Shown in pieces: positions 5,189 to 8,298 of a stretch of 8,298 bases of DNA. The position numbers were made by a program, and so were the translations under genes. Each line of letters begins with the position of its first letter. The first letter of the stretch is position 1. Source of the stretch: Brachybacterium sp. (GTDB lineage Bacteria; Actinomycetota; Actinomycetes; Actinomycetales; Dermabacteraceae); contig DAHVRS010000055.1 in the NCBI GenBank assembly GCA_027322375.1, forward strand, positions 1 through 8,298. Direction: 5' to 3'. The notes below the pieces were generated by a model. The model had not been told where the DNA came from. It ran no database searches and saw only the letters and a program-made list of their open reading frames with translations.

Positions 5189-6460
5189 TCAGGCAGCGCC
5201 GCCCACGACCTCGAAGACCTCGCGTCCGCCGAGGTAGGGGCGCAGCCCCTCCGGGACCACGACGGAGCCGTCGGGGAGCTGGTGGTTCTCGAGGATCGCG
5301 GCGAGGAAGCGGGTGGTGCCGAGGGTGCCGTTGAGGGTCGCGACGGGGCGCAGCCCGTCCTCGGTGCGCTCGCGGATGTTCAGCCGGCGCGCCTGGAACT
5401 GGGTGGTGTTCGAGGTGGAGGGGAGCTCGCGGTAGGTGTTCTGGCTGGGCATCCACGCCTCGCAGTCGAACTTGCGCGCGGCGGAGGTGCCGAGGTCACC
5501 GGCGGCGGTGTCGATGATGCGGTAGGGCACGTCGATGCGCGCCATCATCTCCCGCTCCCAGTCCAGCAGCCGCTCGTGCTCCTCGTAGGAGTCCTCGATG
5601 CTGCAGTAGGAGAACATCTCGACCTTGTGGAACTGGTGCACGCGGATGATGCCGCGGGTGTCCTTGCCGTAGCTGCCGGCCTCGCGCCGGTAGCAGGCGC
5701 TCCAGCCGGCGTAGCGGATCGGGCCATCCGACAGGTCGAGGATCTCGTCCTTGTGGTAACCGGCCAGCGCCACCTCGCTCGTGCCCACCAGGTAGAGGTC
5801 ATCGCCCTTGTCGAGGTGGTAGACCTCGTCGGCGTGCTCGCCGAGGAAGCCGGTGCCCTCCATCGCCTCGGGCAGCACGAGGGTGGGGGTGATCATCGGA
5901 GTGAAGCCGGCCTTGGTGGCCTGGTCGATCGCGGAGTTCAGGATCGCGAGCTCGAGCTGCGCGCCCACGCCGCGCAGGAAGTAGAAGCGGGCGCCGGAGA
6001 CCTTCGCACCACGGGCCATATCGATCGCCTTCAGGCCCTCGGCGATCTCGAGGTGGTCCTTGACCTCGACGTCGAAGGTGGGGATCTCGCCGACGGTCTC
6101 GCGGACCACGAAGTCCTCCTCGAGGCCCTCGGGGGCGCCCTCGGCGACGTTCGGGATCTCGCGCAGCGCCGCGTCACGGGTGGCGAGCGCCTCGCTGGCC
6201 TCGGCCTCGAGCCGCTTCACATCGGCCGCGAGCTGCTTCACCTCGGCCAGCAGCGCCTGCTTCTCCTCGCCCTTGGCCTGCGCGACCTTCTTGCCGAAGG
6301 ACTTCTGCTCGGCGCGCGCGGACTCGAAGGCCGCAGTCTTCTCGCGCCACAGGACGTCGGCCTCGAGGACCGCGTCGACGGTGGCGGGGTCGCGCCGCCG
6401 TGCCCGCTGGGCGTCACGGACGGTCTCAGGGTTCTCGCGCAGCTGCCGCCGATCGATCAT
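5189..6460 (-). CDS. serS: Seryl-tRNA synthetase (423 aa)
   Basis: This class II synthetase activates serine with ATP and charges all tRNA-Ser species in the cytoplasm. Seen: the usual start M-I-D-x-R-x-L-R-E-N, then a long charged helical hairpin (about residues 30-100) that forms the coiled-coil arm binding the tRNA-Ser variable arm. The catalytic domain has G-T-S-E-V-A-L (226-232), motif 2 with [15 protein letters not shown] (256-270) and [11 protein letters not shown] (271-281), FDCEAWMP (331-338), [15 protein letters not shown] (349-363) and motif 3 [20 protein letters not shown] (375-394). Length is typical. The start is supported by the N-terminal match, although GGAG is only 2 nt from the ATG, which is unusually close. 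It diverges from the lipid-kinase gene across 44 bp. The matching tRNA-Ser(UGA) lies 3.7 kb away and is not in the same operon. Confidence 0.98.
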   Translation of the reverse strand: MIDRRQLRENPETVRDAQRARRRDPATVDAVLEADVLWREKTAAFESARAEQKSFGKKVAQAKGEEKQALLAEVKQLAADVKRLEAEASEALATRDAALREIPNVAEGAPEGLEEDFVVRETVGEIPTFDVEVKDHLEIAEGLKAIDMARGAKVSGARFYFLRGVGAQLELAILNSAIDQATKAGFTPMITPTLVLPEAMEGTGFLGEHADEVYHLDKGDDLYLVGTSEVALAGYHKDEILDLSDGPIRYAGWSACYRREAGSYGKDTRGIIRVHQFHKVEMFSYCSIEDSYEEHERLLDWEREMMARIDVPYRIIDTAAGDLGTSAARKFDCEAWMPSQNTYRELPSTSNTTQFQARRLNIRERTEDGLRPVATLNGTLGTTRFLAAILENHQLPDGSVVVPEGLRPYLGGREVFEVVGGAA

Positions 6461-6504
6461 TGCTCCAGGGTTCCCGGGCCCCGCCCCGCAGATATCCTGC
6501 GGTC
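6461..6504. promoter_or_regulatory. 44-bp divergent promoter region of serS and the lipid-kinase gene, with a 17-bp dyad
   Basis: The whole start region for two divergent genes is 44 bp. CCGCAG-ATATC-CTGCGG (6486-6502) is a perfect 6-bp inverted repeat with a 5-nt centre. It contains TATCCT (6493-6498), a good TANNNT -10 box that ends exactly 6 nt before the lipid-kinase ATG at 6505. That spacing is what a leaderless mRNA starting at the A of ATG needs. TTCCCG (6471-6476) is a weak -35 with a 16-nt spacer. The serS promoter is not obvious and may lie inside the lipid-kinase coding region. Whether the dyad binds a regulator is unknown. Confidence 0.45.
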
Positions 6505-7698
6505 ATGGACCTCACCCTGCTCATCCTCAGCATCGTCTCGGTGGTCACCACCGTGGTGGCGATCGTCCTGCTCGTAGTGGTCCTGGGCCGGCTCGGCCGC
6601 CACCGCCAGGAGCTCGCCGTCCTGCGCGAGGACGCGGAGCGCCGTGCGAGCACAGAAGGCCGGGCCCACGACGGGGCAGACGAGGCCGACGGGGCTGCCA
6701 GCCCCGGTTCGGACACCACCGAGCCGGCCGACGACCGGCTGCGCCGGGTCGCCGTGGTGCTGAACCCCTCGAAGTTCGACTCGACCGCGGAGTTCCGCCG
6801 ACGGGTCTCCGAAGTGGTCACCCGCGTGGAGGGCGCCGAGACCGTGTTCTACGAGACGACGATCGACGATCCTGGCCGCGGCCAGGCCGAGCGGGCCGTC
6901 GCCGAGGGCGCGGACCTCATCATGGCGGCGGGCGGGGACGGGACGGTGCGGCAGGTGGCCGCAGCCCTCGCGGGCACCGGCAAGCGGATGGGGATCATCC
7001 CCGCCGGGACCGGGAACCTGCTGGCCCGCAATGTGGACCTGCCGATCGAGGACGCGGCGCGGGCGATGACCGTCGCGCTGACCGGGCACGACCATCTGGT
7101 GGATGTGGGCTGGCTGCGCGCCGGCGACTCCGCGGCCGCGGCACGTGCCGCGCAGAAGCAGATCTTCCTGGTGATCGCCGGGTTCGGCGCGGATGCGGAG
7201 ATGATCGGGCACACCGATCCGACGATGAAGAAGCGGATCGGGTGGATCGCCTACGTCTTCGGCGGGGCGCGCACCGTCCTGGGCCGCCGCTCCGTGGAGG
7301 TCACCGTGACGCTCCCGGACGACTCCGTCCACACCCACAAGGCCCGCACCGTGCTGCTGGGGAACGTGGGCCGGCTCCCCGGCGGGTTCGTGCTCATGCC
7401 CGATGCGACGATCGACAACGGCCTGCTCGAGGTGGTCGTCGCGGGCTGGCGCGGCGCGGCCGGGTTCAGCCAGGTCGCCGCGCAGCTGGTGAATCCGCGT
7501 CTGGTCCCGAAGGTGGGGGCGCGGCTGTCCACGATGGAGCGCTATCTGACTCGCGGCATCCTCGTCGCGACCGCGAAGCCGCAGCCGGTCCAGCTCGATG
7601 GGGACACGGACGTCGAGGCGACCCATCTCATCGCGAGCGTGGAGCCGGGCGTGCTGCGCCTGCGCGTCCCGGAGAGCGCGGCGCCGGCGCGGAAGTGA
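6505..7698 (+). CDS. Membrane-anchored diacylglycerol kinase-family lipid kinase (397 aa)
   Basis: Proteins of this DAGK/YegS/DgkB family phosphorylate diacylglycerol or related lipids with ATP at the inner face of the membrane, feeding phosphatidic acid back into lipid synthesis. Seen: one hydrophobic helix at residues 3-28, then an Arg/Glu-rich and acidic linker (about 30-78). The catalytic domain starts at RVAVVLNPSKFD (81-92) and contains the ATP-binding GGDGT (143-147) and P-A-G-T-G-N (166-171). Downstream are AGFGADAEMIG (225-235), KKRIGWIAYVFGG (242-254), D-N-G-L-L-E-V-V and a C-terminal V-Q-L-D-G-D. Soluble relatives are near 300 residues; the extra length is the anchor plus linker. 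The ATG at 6505 has no Shine-Dalgarno and sits 6 nt after a TATCCT box, so it is probably leaderless. Earlier in-frame codons overlap serS and lack support. The lipid substrate cannot be told from sequence. Confidence 0.88.
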   Translation: MDLTLLILSIVSVVTTVVAIVLLVVVLGRLGRHRQELAVLREDAERRASTEGRAHDGADEADGAASPGSDTTEPADDRLRRVAVVLNPSKFDSTAEFRRRVSEVVTRVEGAETVFYETTIDDPGRGQAERAVAEGADLIMAAGGDGTVRQVAAALAGTGKRMGIIPAGTGNLLARNVDLPIEDAARAMTVALTGHDHLVDVGWLRAGDSAAAARAAQKQIFLVIAGFGADAEMIGHTDPTMKKRIGWIAYVFGGARTVLGRRSVEVTVTLPDDSVHTHKARTVLLGNVGRLPGGFVLMPDATIDNGLLEVVVAGWRGAAGFSQVAAQLVNPRLVPKVGARLSTMERYLTRGILVATAKPQPVQLDGDTDVEATHLIASVEPGVLRLRVPESAAPARK

Positions 7699-7707
7699 TG
7701 GCGCCGC
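7678..7707. terminator. GC-rich hairpin at the lipid-kinase / YdeI-like convergence
   Basis: GCGGCGCC (7678-7685) and GGCGCCGC (7700-7707) form a perfect 8-bp stem with a 14-nt loop containing the lipid-kinase stop codon. On the minus strand the stem begins 8 nt after the YdeI-like stop, so it could terminate both convergent transcripts. No U-tract follows on either side, so this is a candidate only. Confidence 0.38.
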
Positions 7708-7715
7708 AGTGAGGG

Positions 7716-8255
7716 TCAGTCGCGCAGCTTGCCGCTGCGGGCCAGCTCCGGGTCGGTGCACGCGGCGAGGTTGAAGCAGCAGGGACGGCGCGAGCCGTTG
7801 CGGAGCTTGTCGATCGACACCTCGACGCGGCGGGCGCGGGTGTCCTCATTGCGGGTCGAGCCGATCCAGCGCACCCATTCCCAGCGCGCCATCGGGGTCA
7901 GGGACGGCCACGTCTCGGCAAGATCGTCCGCCTCCTCGAGGGCGTCCGCGAGGTCGGCGGGGACCTCCGGCTCGGGCCAGTCGCTGCTGGTGGTGAGGGT
8001 GAAGGAGATCGTCTGCCCCTCGCGTGCATCGAGGGCCGCGGCGAGCTCCTCATCGAGATCGAGCCAGTGGCCCATGCGGCCGTCGGGCTCGATGACGAGC
8101 TCGACCTCGTGCCCGTCGAGCACGGCGGTCGCGGCGACCTGACCGCGCGAGGGCAGAGCGGTGCTCGCTTCCTCGGGCAGGGGCAGGATCAGCCGCTCGT
8201 CGATCGCGCGGACGACGGCGCTGCCGGTGACGGTGACGGGGTTCTTCGAAGCCAT
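7716..8255 (-). CDS. YdeI/OmdA-like protein with DUF1905 domain (179 aa)
   Basis: The protein combines an N-terminal DUF1905-like beta domain with a C-terminal YdeI/OmpD-associated region. Members are annotated as bacteriocin-protection or stress proteins, but their biochemistry is unclear. Seen: L-P-L-P and R-G-Q-V-A-A-T-A-V-L-D-G-H (about residues 24-49), L-D-L-D-E-E-L-A-A-A-L (65-75), then V-P-A-D-L-A-D-A-L (98-106), the helical W-E-W-V-R-W-I (125-131), E-D-T-R-A-R-R-V (137-144) and a tail with R-R-P-C-C-F (156-161) and a further Cys at 166. From memory, the Cys-Cys-Phe tail recurs in actinobacterial relatives; the three cysteines might bind metal or be redox active, which is inference. 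There is no signal peptide, so it is cytoplasmic. The ATG has GGAGGAG 9 nt upstream. It converges with the lipid-kinase gene, 17 bp away. Confidence 0.85.
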   Translation of the reverse strand: MASKNPVTVTGSAVVRAIDERLILPLPEEASTALPSRGQVAATAVLDGHEVELVIEPDGRMGHWLDLDEELAAALDAREGQTISFTLTTSSDWPEPEVPADLADALEEADDLAETWPSLTPMARWEWVRWIGSTRNEDTRARRVEVSIDKLRNGSRRPCCFNLAACTDPELARSGKLRD

Positions 8256-8298
8256 GGGGTCTCGCTCCTCCGGGTCTCAGATCTCAGCAGTGGGGTCC
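8256..8298 (-). promoter_or_regulatory. Upstream region of the YdeI-like gene, cut by the window edge
   Basis: On the minus strand it contains the ribosome binding site GGAGGAG, 9 nt from the ATG, and a GAGACCC heptamer repeated on either side of it (8258-8264 and 8273-8279 on the plus strand). The promoter, if any, is probably outside the window. Confidence 0.4.

Noticed and set aside
1437..6460. Linked serine module (tRNA-Ser and serS)
   Set aside because: The two genes are 3.7 kb apart with oppositely oriented genes between them, so co-occurrence in the window looks incidental.
6539..6553. 15-bp dyad CGGTGGTCACCACCG as an operator
   Set aside because: It lies inside the lipid-kinase membrane helix and is explained by consecutive Val-Val-Thr-Thr-Val-Val codons.
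5282..6577. Long open frame on the plus strand opposite serS
   Set aside because: It is a mirror of serS codons (Val/Leu/Gly/Asp-rich shadow) without a ribosome binding site or recognisable motif; serS itself is certain.
1..8298. Mobile element, prophage, CRISPR or defence island
   Set aside because: No transposase, integrase, regularly spaced repeats or terminal inverted repeats were found, and base composition is uniform across the window.

Overview
This 8.3 kb window looks like ordinary chromosome from a very GC-rich actinobacterium. Codon third positions are almost all G or C, and the seryl-tRNA synthetase, DUF1684 protein and YdeI-like protein have actinobacterial-style motifs. I would guess a Micrococcales member such as Brachybacterium or a relative, but the sequence alone does not prove this. 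I see no phage, transposon, CRISPR array or plasmid function.

Layout from left to right. (1) The N-terminal 139 residues of PTS Enzyme I (ptsI) run off the left edge on the minus strand. (2) A divergent DUF1684 gene (618-1424, +) follows. (3) A tRNA-Ser(UGA) gene lies at 1437-1524 on the minus strand, with a small lipoprotein gene 38 bp upstream of it (1563-2120, -). (4) Two medium-chain reductase genes overlap by ATGA on the plus strand: a YhdH/AcuI-type acrylyl-CoA reductase (2264-3241) and a PIG3-type NAD(P)H-quinone oxidoreductase (3238-4221). (5) Facing them is a HAD-IIB (Cof-like) phosphatase gene (4229-5103, -) that carries one frameshift. It sits 85 bp downstream of serS (5189-6460, -). 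(6) Only 44 bp separates serS from a divergent membrane-anchored diacylglycerol-kinase-family gene (6505-7698, +), which appears to be leaderless. (7) A YdeI/OmdA-like DUF1905 gene (7716-8255, -) closes the window.

How the genes relate. Most are unrelated housekeeping functions: sugar phosphotransfer, serine charging, lipid phosphorylation and stress or redox. The clearest functional unit is the translationally coupled reductase pair. serS and the HAD gene may share a transcript. tRNA-Ser and serS occur in the same window but not as an operon.

I did not find a convincing undescribed system. The points most worth checking are: the frameshift that separates the HAD catalytic Lys from its metal-binding GDGFND motif; perfect GC-rich hairpins at all three convergent gene junctions, each inside the last codons of the plus-strand gene; the 44-bp serS/lipid-kinase divergent promoter with a 17-bp dyad over the proposed -10 box; the coupled reductases; and an ACCCCCGGG word found in three intergenic gaps.
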